Made by a program: the position numbers and the translations under genes
Source of the DNA: Elgaria multicarinata webbii
Taxonomy: Eukaryota > Chordata > Lepidosauria > Squamata > Anguidae
Length of the DNA stretch: 64,000 nucleotides
Assembly: GCF_023053635.1 (NCBI RefSeq)
Contig: NC_086172.1
Location: 22,535,501 to 22,599,500 of the forward strand
Direction of reading: 5' to 3'
Shown here: positions 1 through 11,263 of the stretch, in pieces
How the letters are laid out: each line of letters opens with the position of its first letter
How positions within the stretch are numbered: position 1 is the stretch's first letter
The notes under the pieces: model-generated
What the model saw: the letters and a program-made list of their open reading frames with translations, nothing else
Database searches by the model: none
What the model was told of the DNA's origin: nothing

Positions 1-436
1 CAGAGTGGGTAATCATTTATTGGGAGTAACAGACAAGCCACTCACCCACCATGGCTTAGTCTCAGGGTGGCTTATTGTGACTTGTGAACCCACTCAGTAT
101 GTCTTTAGACTTCAAATCCACAATTCAAACACTTGACAAGAGTCTGAGCTAGCACTGTTGAACGTCATATGTCAGCATTGTAGGTGGTTTACAACACCAG
201 TACAAATTTATTTAACATTCAAGTTCACAAAATGTCAGCTGTGTATCAGTCTCTCTCTCTCTTGTTGTATAAAAAATTCTAACAGAAAAATATTTATTCA
301 AAGATAAATACAGACAGACCTATAAAAGACATATGAGATTGCATAATACATTATTGGCCTAAATAATTATCATCCTCTGTTTAGACACATTAGGAATAAA
401 GCAAAACAAGATCTACTTAGGTCAGTATTAACTTAC

Positions 437-500
437 TGTACTGTGAATCATCTCCAAAGGCTCTATCAAGTATACATAAGTACTATCTTCAAACATACCA
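437..500 (-). CDS. ADAM23: ADAM23 exon 6 (prodomain)
   Basis: The 64-bp exon completes the histidine codon split after exon 5 and encodes GMFEDSTYVYLIEPLE followed by MIHST. In the family this follows NGLH directly. Splice sites are GTTTTAG/TGGTAT and AGTACA/GTAAGT. It ends in phase 0. I saw no further ADAM23 exon between this one and the left edge, so exon 7 should lie outside the window. Confidence 0.92.
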
Positions 501-849
501 CTAAAACACAAAGAAAAAAAGACATGAGAGCTCTAAAAATACCAAGAAATAGATGAATGAGAGTACACCAGAGTATGCATTTCCAGGATTACCAATAAAT
601 GTTCAGACTAATATATCTGAATATTCCAGAAAGCACCTAGGAACACGTAGAAGTAAGGGCATGGTGATAAATGGCTTCTGCCAGTTAGGAATGATGAATT
701 ATCTTTGAAAATATCTACATGACCGGTGGGGTAGGGGAGGGTGGGGTGGAAGTAAAAGAAAATGAAGATTTCTAAAGGTTCATAACAAGGGAGGTTGAGT
801 ACCTTTATTTATATCCTGGTTCAAATCTACTTAGGTTGTATGTGAGCAT

Positions 850-1945
850 TATATTAAAGCACTTACTGGGATCAAAGACCTTGGGTTCTAGTATTATGAG
901 AGAGGGAGAAAAATGTCTCCCTATCCACGTTCTCCACTCCGTGCATAATTTCGTACACCTCTATATCATGTTTCCCATTGCTCTCTTTTTTCCCAAGCTA
1001 AACAATTCGAGCTGTTGCAACCTTCTCTCATAGAGGAGATGCTCCAGCCCCCAATTCATTTTAGTTGCCCTTTTCTGCACTTTTTCCAGCTCTACAATAT
1101 CATTTTTAGGTGTGGTGACCAGAACCATTTGTGTGGCAGAGGAATGGGCTATTTAAAAAATAAGCCAGGGTCAAATAAGGGGATGGATCTAGTGCTTGTG
1201 AGCTTATAGAGGCATCTGACTAAAAGGGAATATGTGCTGGACTAATTTGTTCATGGTTACATCCAGCAAGACAATGTTATGTTCTTAGAAGTCAGTTTCA
1301 ATGCAGTATGATACTGGCAGTTTTATTCGCAATTCCTTTTCTAATTATGCCTAACATGGAGTTTGCCTTCTTTACAACGACCGCATGCACACTGGGTTGA
1401 CATTTTCATCAAACTGTCCACCAAATCCCAAGCTCTCTATCTTGGGCCACAGCTAGACCTAAGGTTTATCCTGGGATCATCCAGGGTTTGCCCCTGCCTG
1501 AGCACTGGATCCCCTGTGTGTCACCTAGATGAACAGATTTGACCCCTGGACGATCCAGGGATAAACCTTAGGTCTCGCTATGGACCTGGTCAGTCACAGC
1601 TAGCTCAGATCCTATCAGGCTATACTTCAAGTTGGAATTCCCTGCCCCTACATGCATCACTTTACACTTGCTTACACTGAACTGCATTTGCCATTTGGAT
1701 GCCCATTCTCCCAGTTTGGAGAGATTTTTTTTTTTTGAGCTCCTCACAATCCCTTTTTGTTTTAATCACCTTAAATAATTTGGTATCAACAGCAAACCTG
1801 GCCACTTCACTGCTCGCTCCTAATTCCAGATCATTTATGAACAAGTCGAAATGCATTGGTCCCAATACAGATCCTCTCAACCCACTTTCCCTCAGAAGTA
1901 GAGGAACTGGCAAGCAAATTTCATAACATATATAACATCTAGTAT
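850..1945 (-). mobile_element. CR1-group LINE fragment, old, split by a MITE
   Basis: The minus strand encodes SVLGPMHFDLFINDLELGAS and VARFAVDTKLFKVIKTK, matching motifs B and C of CR1-type reverse transcriptase (the FADDTKL box reads FAVDTKL here). Further downstream, FWSPHLKK-like and YERRLQQLELFSLGKK blocks match the C-terminal part of the same ORF2. A PIF-like MITE interrupts it at about 1445-1586. The frame is decayed throughout. It lies in intron 5 of ADAM23. Confidence 0.65.
1445..1586. mobile_element. Palindromic MITE, AGCTAGACCTAAGG family (copy 1), inside the CR1 fragment
   Basis: The copy runs from CACAGCTAGACCTAAGGTTT to the mirrored AAACCTTAGGTCTCGC end, with a CCTGCCTGAGCACTGGATCC-type core. 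CR1 sequence continues on both sides. Other copies lie at 18278-18418, 35635-35775 and 59780-59912, with larger relatives at 29762-30331 and about 21125-21345. Confidence 0.8.
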
Positions 1946-2067
1946 TATACCACTATCTTTTTGCTAGGGAACAGAATGTTAATAAGACTCCCAACTGTAA
2001 CAATTGCATGAACTAGTAAGATAAATCAGCAACTAATATGATACTTATTAGTAGTATTAGTACTTAC
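1946..2067. other. Intron 5 remainder, nothing recognised (also 1-436 and 501-849)
   Basis: AT-rich intron sequence. I saw no exon, RNA gene or clear repeat in these pieces beyond a short CT run near 245-262. Confidence 0.6.
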
Positions 2068-2150
2068 TGGAGCCCATTACATGTGGAAAGCGCAGCGTTG
2101 GAGTTCTTGATGCCTCTGATATTCCCATGATAGTAACAGTGCTCTCCTCC
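2068..2150 (-). CDS. ADAM23: ADAM23 exon 5 (prodomain)
   Basis: The 83-bp exon enters in phase 0 and leaves in phase 2. It encodes [17 protein letters not shown] followed by [10 protein letters not shown], matching the cysteine-containing GEHCYYHG...STCNGL block that is a hallmark of ADAM prodomains. Splice sites are AATCCTCAG/GGAGGA and CTCCA/GTAAGT. It is the first exon downstream of the repeat-rich intron 4. Confidence 0.95.
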
Positions 2151-2382
2151 CTGAGGATTAACAGGAATCCTTTAATTTTAGGTTTTGTGATTCAGTTTTA
2201 ATTAGGCTAGTGCATACTCATACTGTTTGGGTGAATGATCACTTGAATTTATGGTTTAAAGCTATTTCGGACAACACAAACTATGTGAAGAGTTAATATG
2301 ACTGTTTTAATGCCAACATTTTTGAGGATAATAAAAGAATATAGTTCGAACTTAAGTAAAAAACACTACACTAGTTTAGGCT

Positions 2383-2470
2383 GCAATCTTATACACACTT
2401 ACTAAGGAGCGGGCCTGACTGAACATTCAGTGAGCAAGCATAGGATTTCGCTACGGAGTAATTAAGAATA
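2383..2470. repeat. Old reptile interspersed repeat (GGCTGCAATC...CATAGGAT type)
   Basis: GGCTGCAATCTTATACACAC faces a mirrored GCAAGCATAGGAT end. Similar sequence occurs at about 37895-37980 and 62800-62893. Such short dispersed copies are common in reptile genomes. Family not assigned. Confidence 0.4.
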
Positions 2471-2559
2471 CAGTCCTTTCAATGCTGTTTGAGTTTGATG
2501 AGGATGAGGTATCATTATTAGGTCTCTTAACATGAACCTTTCAGTGAATTGTTTAATGT

Positions 2560-2765
2560 GAGTATAGTATTAATATTTTTGATATGGATATTTGATATTT
2601 CTTGAACTTATTTAAATTGTGATATGCTTCAAATGAACTGTAATTGAGTTAATGTTGTATTGTAATTATTATAATTATGGCTTTCATATTTGTTTGTTTT
2701 TATGAACTGCTCTAAGCACAATGTATTGTGGAAAATGTGGTATACAAATAAATTGACTATGACAA
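2560..2765 (+). mobile_element. L2-like LINE 3' tail
   Basis: The end GAAAATGTGGTATACAAATA, after a GAACTGCTCTAAG block, resembles the 3' end of reptile L2-type LINEs (the GCCTTGAG...GGTATAAATAAA type). The copy is short and decayed. Confidence 0.4.
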
Positions 2766-3271
2766 TGTTCTGAAGGAGCGCCCTTGAGGAATCCTCAACC
2801 ATCTACAATACGCTAATGAACTATAAAAGCACCAGCTTCATATATTATTATTTTTTTCAGAGCCAGGACTCGTAAAATGCATTTATTACAATAGTCTCTA
2901 ATCCTCTTAAAAAGAGAATATAGGTTTTACAGAGTGGTTAGCAATACATTCAGTACACTGAATTTTCTAAATAGCATGAAGTACATAACTCTAAGTCATC
3001 TGAGGCCATTAAATTTGTATTTAAAATTCAAAACCTGAGTTGCTTTTTAAAAAGCAGCAACCATTAAAATAAGAAGGAGAGTTACTACAACAGGTATGAG
3101 CAACCTTTTCAGGTAGAGGGTCTGCACTGGTGATGATCAGGAACGCTGGTGGGAGAGGTTAAAACCTCTTCCCACCCACCCCTGCCCAGCAAACTCCAGC
3201 AGGGAAACTATAACCTTGATCAGGATTATTGGAGGGGGGAGATTAAAGCCTTCCTTCCTGCCCTAGTGATT

Positions 3272-3503
3272 CCCACCAAGCTTGCTCTTTCCCTCTTCAT
3301 CACAACTGTTAAAGCTGCAGGAGCTATACTAGAGTGACAAGATTTAAAAGAGGGCAGGGCACCTGCAGCTTTAACAGTTGAGATGAAGAGGAAATTTCAC
3401 CAGGTTCTCCATATATACAAATGACATCTGCTGAAATTCCCTTTTCTAGGCAACTGTTAAAGATACAGGAGCCCTGTCCTCCTTTTCATATGGTCACCCT
3501 ATA
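3272..3503. mobile_element. hAT-like MITE, GGTGACCATATG family (decayed copy)
   Basis: The right end mirrors TAGGGTGACCATATGAAAAG; the centre contains GGCACCTGCAGCTTTAACAG and AATTTCACCAGG, as in the well-preserved copy at 30595-30913. The left part is rearranged. Confidence 0.65.
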
Positions 3504-4582
3504 ATAACCAAAGGATTTCCTAGTTTGGGCATGGACTATGCATAGTGATTGGAGCACAAACACAAAGCTTGCCTCTGATCTCACCATTCATAGAAACAGG
3601 GGGCAGCGATAACATCCAAATAGGTCCACAGTCTCATCTCTCCACTGCTTATGGAAAGGTTTGATGTATGCACCATCCCCTATAAATGACTGCAATAATA
3701 TAAATCTCAGATGCTCCAAGGAGGCATGGTTCCATTTTCAATCAGGTGCAGAGCAAAGAGTCAGTTTGGCAATACTGCAGCTAGGTAAACAAGGCAGTTT
3801 TACTTTCCACTAATCATAATTGGCAAGCTATCCCTTTAAAAAAAATATCCAAACAAACAGTATAAAAATGCATACAATTAGAATGCAAACTACTAAACAT
3901 TTGCACATGACTGGTACAGGTGAGCATTAATAGAAATTTGCAACGATTTAAAGTAAAACATTAAATAGGACATACTTTTGTTGCTAATTCCATAAATCAT
4001 AGATTGTATGATTGACTTTTGGTTTTAGCAATAACTATACATCAATGATTACAGTAATTTTGGTGAAACTTAACATAGTAAATACTCATGTTTTAATTTA
4101 ATGGTGGGGAGAGCAAAATTATTAAATACAGCTCTTCTAAAACAAAAAGAATTACAAGTTTATTTACATAGTTTCCAATTGCCAAGTGCCTTGTTTTCAG
4201 TCAGTAATTATTATATTAGTTGCTGAAATCACAAATATACTTGGCATTGATGCAACAAAAGTTTTATTTAGAGCATGACAATGCAACTAGCAATACTCAG
4301 CATTTTGCATGCTTTTCAAACAGAATGAAAAAATGGATCAATAAAAAAAGACTGAGGTTTTCTTATTTGACAATGCACTTTAAATGCATTGGTTTTGTTT
4401 TAACATGGTGGTCCTGCTTCTGAACATTTTTGTTAATGTTTTGTTGAAAGGTTAAAGCAATATTAAATAAACGTTTAAGCAGTATTTTCAACTTGGTTAA
4501 TGATGACTTCAAAGCTTAACACAATCAGAAGTTTCCTCCCTTCTTCCGTTAGCCCCCCCCCCGCCATATGATTGTCATGATC
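3504..4582. other. Intron 4 DNA left of the DIRS nest, nothing recognised
   Basis: AT-rich, with short poly-A stretches and a C run at about 4552-4562. No repeat family or exon recognised. Confidence 0.5.
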
Positions 4583-5792
4583 AAGGCAGGTTGTTTACCT
4601 GTAACGGTAGTTCTTCAAATGGTCATCTGTGCATTCACACATATGGGCTCTGCGCCTGTCCTGAGCCTCGTTTCAGGACTCCTAAAGCTGAGGGAAATGT
4701 TTTGGTGGAAACCCTCCCCCACTGTCCATTGCACACGTACTAACAGGTTCCCGCCCGTTCCCTCGGTTCCTTGAGACTGTCTAGTCCGCCTCATCAATGA
4801 AGAGAACAACCACACCACGGTATTGACATCGTAGCTGCATTGACATTGAAGTGGGGACGGATGGGAGGGTTGTGTGGAATGCACAGATGAACACTCAAAG
4901 AACTACAATTACAGGTAAGCAACCTGCCTTTTTTCTTCGTGGTCTCTGTGCATTACACATGTGGGTGACTAATAAGCTGATATACCGGAGGTGGGTAGGT
5001 AGACAATGTTGCTGCTACTGTAGAATTGATGACAAGACTGCTCGGCCAAAACTGCAGTCCTTTCACAACCGAACATCCAGCCTATAATGGGAGAGGAACG
5101 TTGACGGTTTCAACCAGGTCGCAGCCCTGCAGAGTTCTGGTAGTGAAACTTCCCTCCCAAAGGCTGATGATATGGCTACACCTCTAGTTGAGTGTGCCCT
5201 CACAGAATGCTGCAGCTGCAAGCCCTCTAGCTGGTAAGCTAATTCAATAGTCTGCATGATCCCTGCTGCCAGTCTCTGAGACGATACTGAGAGCCCATAG
5301 CAGACAAAAAGTCTTTGCGATTGGCGGAACGATTCTATTCTGTTTCTATAATCAGCTAGTGCTCTCCTAACATCCAGAGTGTCCAGAGAAGCTTCTAATG
5401 GAGTCAAGGGATTGGTGAAGTACACTGGCAGCACTATGTCCTGATACATATGAAAAGATGAAACAATCTTTGGCAGGAACAGCAGGTCTGGCCTTAGGAT
5501 CAACTTGTCCTTGTGGAACACTAAATACAGTGTATCTATACAGAGTGCTGCAAACTCACTAGATCCTCTGGCAGAGGTTGCCACCAGAAAGGCTACCTTC
5601 CACAAAAGGAGGTGAATATCTACCGTCACCATAGGTTCAAACAGTTTCAAGGTCAAAACTTTCAAGAATACCGAGAGGCTCCATGGTGGTATTGGGTCAC
5701 ATAACAGAGGCGCCAAATTATTAAGGCCCCTCATAAATTGTCGGACCAGTGGGTACATAAATACTGGGTAATTCTGAACAGTTCCCGTATGT

Positions 5793-6010
5793 GCAGAAAT
5801 TGCCACTGGAGAAGAGGCTGATGCTAGGGAAAGTGGAAGGCAAAAGGAAGAGGGGCCGACCAAGGGCAAGATGGATGGATGATATTCTGGAGGTGACAGA
5901 CTTGACCTTGGGGGAGATAGGGGTGGCAACGGCTGACAGAAAGCTCTGGCGTGGGCTGGTCCATGAAGTCACGAAGAGTCGGAAGCGACTGAACGAATAA
6001 ACAACAAACA
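5793..6010 (+). mobile_element. BovB (RTE) LINE 3' end, inserted in the outer DIRS element
   Basis: The plus strand encodes GKVEGKRKRGRPRARWMDDI and then LWRGLVHEVTKSRKRLNE. This matches the C-terminus of BovB reverse transcriptase, which ends with a WRAAVHGVTKSRTRLSD-type sequence. The DNA end, GAGTCGGAAGCGACTGAACG, is the known BovB tail motif, followed by an A-rich end. It is a 5'-truncated copy of about 218 bp lying opposite to the DIRS coding sense and splitting the DIRS recombinase region. Confidence 0.85.
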
Positions 6011-7540
6011 CTCTAACTGATGTCACCTTCAAGCCCTTGTTGTACAGGAAATGTAGAAAGGTAAGTATCTGTTGTATTGACGCTATTTCAGTATGGAAAC
6101 CTTTTTCCATACGGAATCGCATGAATTGCTCCTCGTAGCTGGATTACGAGCTCCATCACACCATCAGTTTAACGCACTCCTGCCACATCTAGTATCTGGT
6201 ATTGCAGGGTGGGACTCACATGATGTCCCTGTCCTGCACCCATCTCGCCTCTTTTCCTCCCTTTTACAGATTATTTTGGTGTGGGGAAAATCTGGATTAT
6301 TTTCCCCAAGCGGATTTAATGCACCCTTAAGCCTCAGTGTATTGCTGCCCCTTGCTTTTTCCTTTGTTTTCCTGCTATACACTTTGTAAAGACCTTAGTG
6401 CTGTTGCCAGTCCGAATGGAAGGACACAAAACTAGAACATCTGCTTCCCGATAATGAATCTGAGGTAATGTTGGTGTGCTTCTCTTATGGAAATAAGCAT
6501 TCTTTAATTCCACAGCAGCGAACCAAATATCTTGGTGTAAGAGCAGGATTGTCGCTAGCGCGGTCATATAGAATTTCCTTGTTGCGATAAACTCGTTGAG
6601 ATTCCAGAAGTCCAGAATGGGTCCAAGTCCCCCATCCTGCTTTGCTATCCTGAAACAATGAGATAAGAACTTGTTGTTGGTCTGATACAATAGTACTCTT
6701 ACAATTGTTCCCTTCTGCAATTGTGTTTCAGAAGGAGCAGTCACTTTCACAATACCGACAGGAGGGGAGGACTTTGAATTCCAAATGGTAACCTAACTGA
6801 ATATATTTAGGACCCATGATTTGGACGTTATGGCTTTCCAATTGTTGAGAAAGTATGCAAGATATATCCCAAAGGGAAGGGATTGAGTTCCCTGTGATGG
6901 TGATTGACAGATTAAGTCAAAGTCTCCACTTAGAGTCATGTTCTGTCTTCTGCCTCTGCTGATGAAAACAATTAGAGGAGTGTTGCTTGCGTTGTGGTGG
7001 TGGTTGAATCCGAGAGATGCAATCTCTCTACCGTCTGTTGTGGTAATAAGGCTGCTGTCTGAACCATCGCTTCTACCTGTACTGGGTTGGTTAGTACGGG
7101 GGGGGGGGGGGTTGCCATCAAATGGGAGTTCTTCTATGCGTGATTTGGCCTCCTGGGTGAGCCCAGCCGAACGGCAGGCAAGCTCCCTTTCATCTTCTGG
7201 GAGGTGAACTGAAAGGGAACTCATTTTCTCCAATAAAAATAACTCATATCTGAACATAGTAGCCAGGTAATTCACAACCTTTAGCCCCAATGCCGCAGAT
7301 GAATACATTCTACTCCCAAGTAGATCTAAACGCCTTCCTTCTTTGTCCGAAGGGGATGTGTGCAAAGATGTTGGTGCCATTGAAGAAGGCGCTTTCCATG
7401 AGTTCTTAACCATTTGCAGCAAAAAAAGGATAGAAATAGCTGCCAAGGTCAGCATTGAACACCGGAACCTTTACTCTCTCCGCTGGCATTTGAGTTTCGA
7501 TGCCAAGGAACTGAGCCATTCCAAGTATCTGGTCTGATAG

Positions 7541-8254
7541 TAGGGCTCTGCATCACTTCAGGTCCAAATCCTGAATCCTAGGTGAATCGGGGTGATTCAG
7601 AGGGCTTTGGAACAGATCCTAATCGAATCAAAACAGGTCCGAATCAGTCCAAAGTAAATCACATGATCCGAATAGATTCGGATTGATTTGGACCTTTTCA
7701 AGCACCTATTGACATGAAAATTGGCACCATGATAGGCCTTCAGTAAGGCTTCATTCCTGACAAGTTTGAAGAAGACCGGTTCATCCCCTGATTTTTAAAC
7801 ATTTTTTAAAATTTATGGTTTTAAAATTATTATTTAAAAATATGCTATTATTTTTAAAGGTAAAGAGGTGAAACTTAGCATCACGATTGCTCTTAAGTAG
7901 GGCTTTAGGCATGCCAAGGTTGAAGCATATCAGTTGATCCCTTGTTTTTTTGGGAATTTTTAAAGTTCAAACTCAAACCTCTTCATTGTTGTCTAGCTCC
8001 TTGATAAGTAACCAAGTTCCAGAAAGGGGAAAAATACAGATAAAGACATGAAAATTAGCACCATGGTATGTCTTCAGTAGGGCTTGAGCCATGCCAAGTT
8101 TGTAGCAGATCCGTTCGACCCTTGTTTTTTTATGGAATTTTATAAATGTGTGCTTTATTATTATGTACTGCTTGTGCACAACACACAGCAGAGACACACA
8201 CACACACAAAGTAGAAGACACTGAGAGACTAAATAACACAGAACTCACAGAGCA

Positions 8255-8285
<31 letters not shown>

Positions 8286-8289
8286 GTTG

Positions 8290-8327
<38 letters not shown>

Positions 8328-9435
8328 GGCTGTGCTGCTCACAGTGCAATAAGATGGACCCTGAAACAATCCTCCTCCTAGCCTCCTGTTAAGGGGTTGC
8401 CAAAGCATCTCTCACTGTCTCTGTTTCGAACCACTGTGCCTGCCTCTCTTGTTTGCTTTCTGCCAGCCTCTCTGGGCCAGCCTACCTTTCTGCCCTCTTG
8501 GTTCCTGGGAGATGTAGATGGGCTGGGTGGGTCAACCCCACAAGCCTATGGCATACATGCTCCCAGTGCTCCATGGCCATAGCTGCCTGTGGCCTCTTCT
8601 CCTCTGTGCCCGCCTCACAGGGCTGGTTTGTTTGCTTTCTGCCAGCCTCTCTGTGCCCGCCCGCATAGCTGCCACCTTGCCTCTCCGCCTGCCTGAACAC
8701 CTGTACACTTCTCCAATATGATCTGTCTGATTCTGCCTTGCAGGGCTGGTTTGTGTTTCTGGCTTTGAATTGAGACAATCCTTGGCTCACTTACACGTGC
8801 CCGCACACCTGCCTGCTGCCTCTCTGCCCATCTCACTGCCTACCAGCCTGCCTGCCTAGCTACCTACTTCTCCAGTATTATCAATCTGGTTCTGGCTTTG
8901 CTTTGACTCAATTTCTAAGGCACATTGCTCCCATCCAGGTAATATGTGTATTGCAGTCAGCATACTTTAATGGGAAGAGCCTGAGGACGTGTCAACTTCA
9001 GAACAAAAGAAAAGTAGGGGAGATTTGCCCTTGAAGGGATAGTGTGAGCTTGAATGAATACACACCTTCTCAAATCACTCTTTGCCTTGAGTGGCTGCTT
9101 TCTTTCCTTGAAAAATTCCTTTTTTAGCAGTGGGTTACAAGAAAACCACTGCACAGATGCGTCTGAAATTTGGCACATAAGATTACCTCCAGGACATCTG
9201 TAAGTGCACCAACTTTCATGTTTCTATCTTGAAAAATAAAAAATATATTGGTGTTTATTTTTTCCAATGCAAGTCTATGAGGAAATGAAAAATCTCATTA
9301 ATTTGGACATCCTAATATTGATTCGGATCCGAGGCGAGGCGGACTGGGTCTGAATCGATCCAAAACAAATTGGGCTCGATTTGGAAGGTCCGAATCGGGA
9401 TCCGAAGTGAATTGGGGGGTCTGTGCACAGCCCTA
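7541..9435. mobile_element. Non-autonomous hAT-like element, 1.9 kb, inserted in the outer DIRS element
   Basis: The ends are short inverted repeats (TAGGGCTCTGCATC on the left, mirrored by TGTGCACAGCCCTA on the right), both followed inward by GGTCCGAATC-type sequence. Flanks CTGATAG and CTGAGAAG look like a decayed 8-bp target duplication, which fits hAT. Outer-element Gag sequence resumes on both sides. Inside are three diverged copies of a unit of about 110 bp (from 7710, 7867 and 8044), a TTA microsatellite and a C/T-rich section, but no transposase. Confidence 0.6.
8255..8328. repeat. (TTA)n microsatellite with a TTG core
   Basis: About 24 trinucleotide units of ATT/TTA are interrupted once by TTGTTGTTG. 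It lies inside the hAT-like insertion. Confidence 0.95.
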
Positions 9436-10125
9436 CTGAGAAGTGAAAAAGGTCCTCTGAAAAGGATGCCACCTCTTGTGTTCCCACAATGTCAACTGGG
9501 GATGATATAGAAGGCTGAATTTAGGATAAAGATGTCATATCTGCGTGATAATCCTCCACTGATTAAGGTGAATCCAGCCAGTTTTTATTTCTGCCTGCAG
9601 ATGCAGAAAGGGATGGTGATTGGTATGTAGTCTGTGCTATCCCTGAGTGATCTGGTTGTCGATGCATCTGATGCGCTTGAGGCATCGACCTCTCCACTAG
9701 TGATCCAGAATACGGGGGTACCCAAGGTGGTGGAAGTGTTCTTTATCCCTTGATCTCCCTCATGCTGTGGTGGGCGCTGGATCATATCGAAGTGTGGGTG
9801 CCTGCATGGGATGGTATCCCCGAGAAATGCAGGTTGCTTACCTGTAACTGTAGTTCTTCGAGTGGTCATCTATGCATTCACACATATGGGCTTTGCGCCT
9901 GCGCAGAGACCAGACCGGAACCTTCTATAGCTGAGTGGAACGTTTTTGGCGGGAACCCCTCCCCCACGCTACCGTGCATGTCCATGGGGTTCCCGCCCTT
10001 ACCTCAGTTTACAGGAGTCCGACATTGTGCCCCCATAAACATGAGTGTAAATAAAATACAAGTACATTCCACATATAACTGTGTCATTTATAAGTCTCAC
10101 ACTACCAAGTGGGGATGGTGGGTGG

Positions 10126-10223
10126 GTTGTGTGAATGCATAGATGACCACTCGAAGAACTACAGTTACAGGTAAGCAACCTGCATTTCTTCTTCGTGGTC
10201 TCTATGCATCACACATATGGGCG
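10126..10223. repeat. Internal complementary region of the inner DIRS element
   Basis: Positions 10126-10188 are the inverted copy of the left end (from 9824), and 10189-10223 the inverted copy of the right end (to 15711). The two mirror copies abut exactly. In DIRS elements such a region is thought to template the joining of the ends into a circle. The outer element has the matching region at 4874-4963. Confidence 0.85.
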
Positions 10224-10249
10224 AGTAGCAAGCTGACATATATTTGGAG

Positions 10250-11152
10250 GTGGGTTGGTGCATCATCTGAAGATCTCCGAGAGCACTGTCCTTCAAATGA
10301 GCAGTCCTGCCTCGCACGGGTGCCCAAACTGTAGTGCCTAAGAAACGTGGATAGAGTGGACCACGTTGCAGCTCTACAGACTTCTGTCAAAGGAACACCT
10401 CTGCCGAAAACCACAGATGTTGTGACGGCTCTGGTAGAATGAGCTGTCACAGGTTTCACCAGTTCTAGTTTAGAGATAGAGTAGGCAAGTTCAATTGTCT
10501 CTACAATCCAGCGTGACAAACGCCAGCATGAAACAGGGAGTCCCTTATAAGGCTCCCCATAACAAATAAACAATTGCTTTGTTTTTCTAAAATTCCCTGT
10601 CCTAGCCTTGTAAAAGGCAAGAGTTCTCCTTACATCAAGTGTATGTAAAGCAGACTCTACAGGTGATGTAGGATTCGGAAAGAAAGCTGGTAGAGTGATA
10701 TATTGGGACAGATGAAAGGTTGACACTACCTTAGGCAAGAAGGCAGGGTCTGTGCGTAACACAACCTTATCTTTGTGAAAGATAGTGTAAGGAGCAACTA
10801 TCTTGAGAGCTCTAAGCTCACTTGCACGTCTAGCAAAAGTGATGGCTACTAAAAAGACAGTATTGAATGTTAGAAGCCTAAGGTCAGATAAGGCCATGGG
10901 CTCGAAGGGCTTCTTTGTCAATGCCTGTAACACCACTGATAGGCTCCATGGTGGAACGATACTCTTTACTGTCGGTATCATATTTTTAAGCCCTTTTAAA
11001 AATTTCCTCGATGTTGGATGCACAAAAGGTGTAAAACCAATCATGCCTCGATGAAAGACGTAATAGCTGCTAAGTGAACTCTGATGGAAGTGAGTTCGAG
11101 TCCCTGCTGATAAAGTGTCAGTAGGTATTTGAGGATTTACGCTAAAGGGCAA
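10250..11152 (-). pseudogene. DIRS tyrosine recombinase remnant (inner element)
   Basis: The frame shows the signature of tyrosine recombinases: an arginine in FARRASELRALK, an HSTR (HxxR) box, and the terminal FLRHYSLGT segment with the nucleophile tyrosine. The CRAATW block between them is typical of DIRS recombinases. In DIRS elements this enzyme inserts the circular DNA copy. A close relative sits in the outer element at 5063-5790. Part of a fossil element. Confidence 0.85.
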
Positions 11153-11263
11153 GATTCAGGTGCTTGATCGTTTTCCAAGGCAAAAGTTTGAAATCTTTGC
11201 CACTTTGCCGCATAAGATTTTCTTGTTGAAGGCTTTAGTGATGCCAAAATATATAGTCTACAG

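Noticed and set aside
1-436. Search for ADAM23 exon 7 at the left edge
   Set aside because: No KSTGRPHIIQK-like coding sequence with splice sites was found, so the next exon is taken to be outside the window.
8394-8900. CCTGCCTCTC-rich stretch as a coding or regulatory region
   Set aside because: It lies inside the hAT-like insertion and is a cryptic C/T-rich repeat with several overlapping chance frames.
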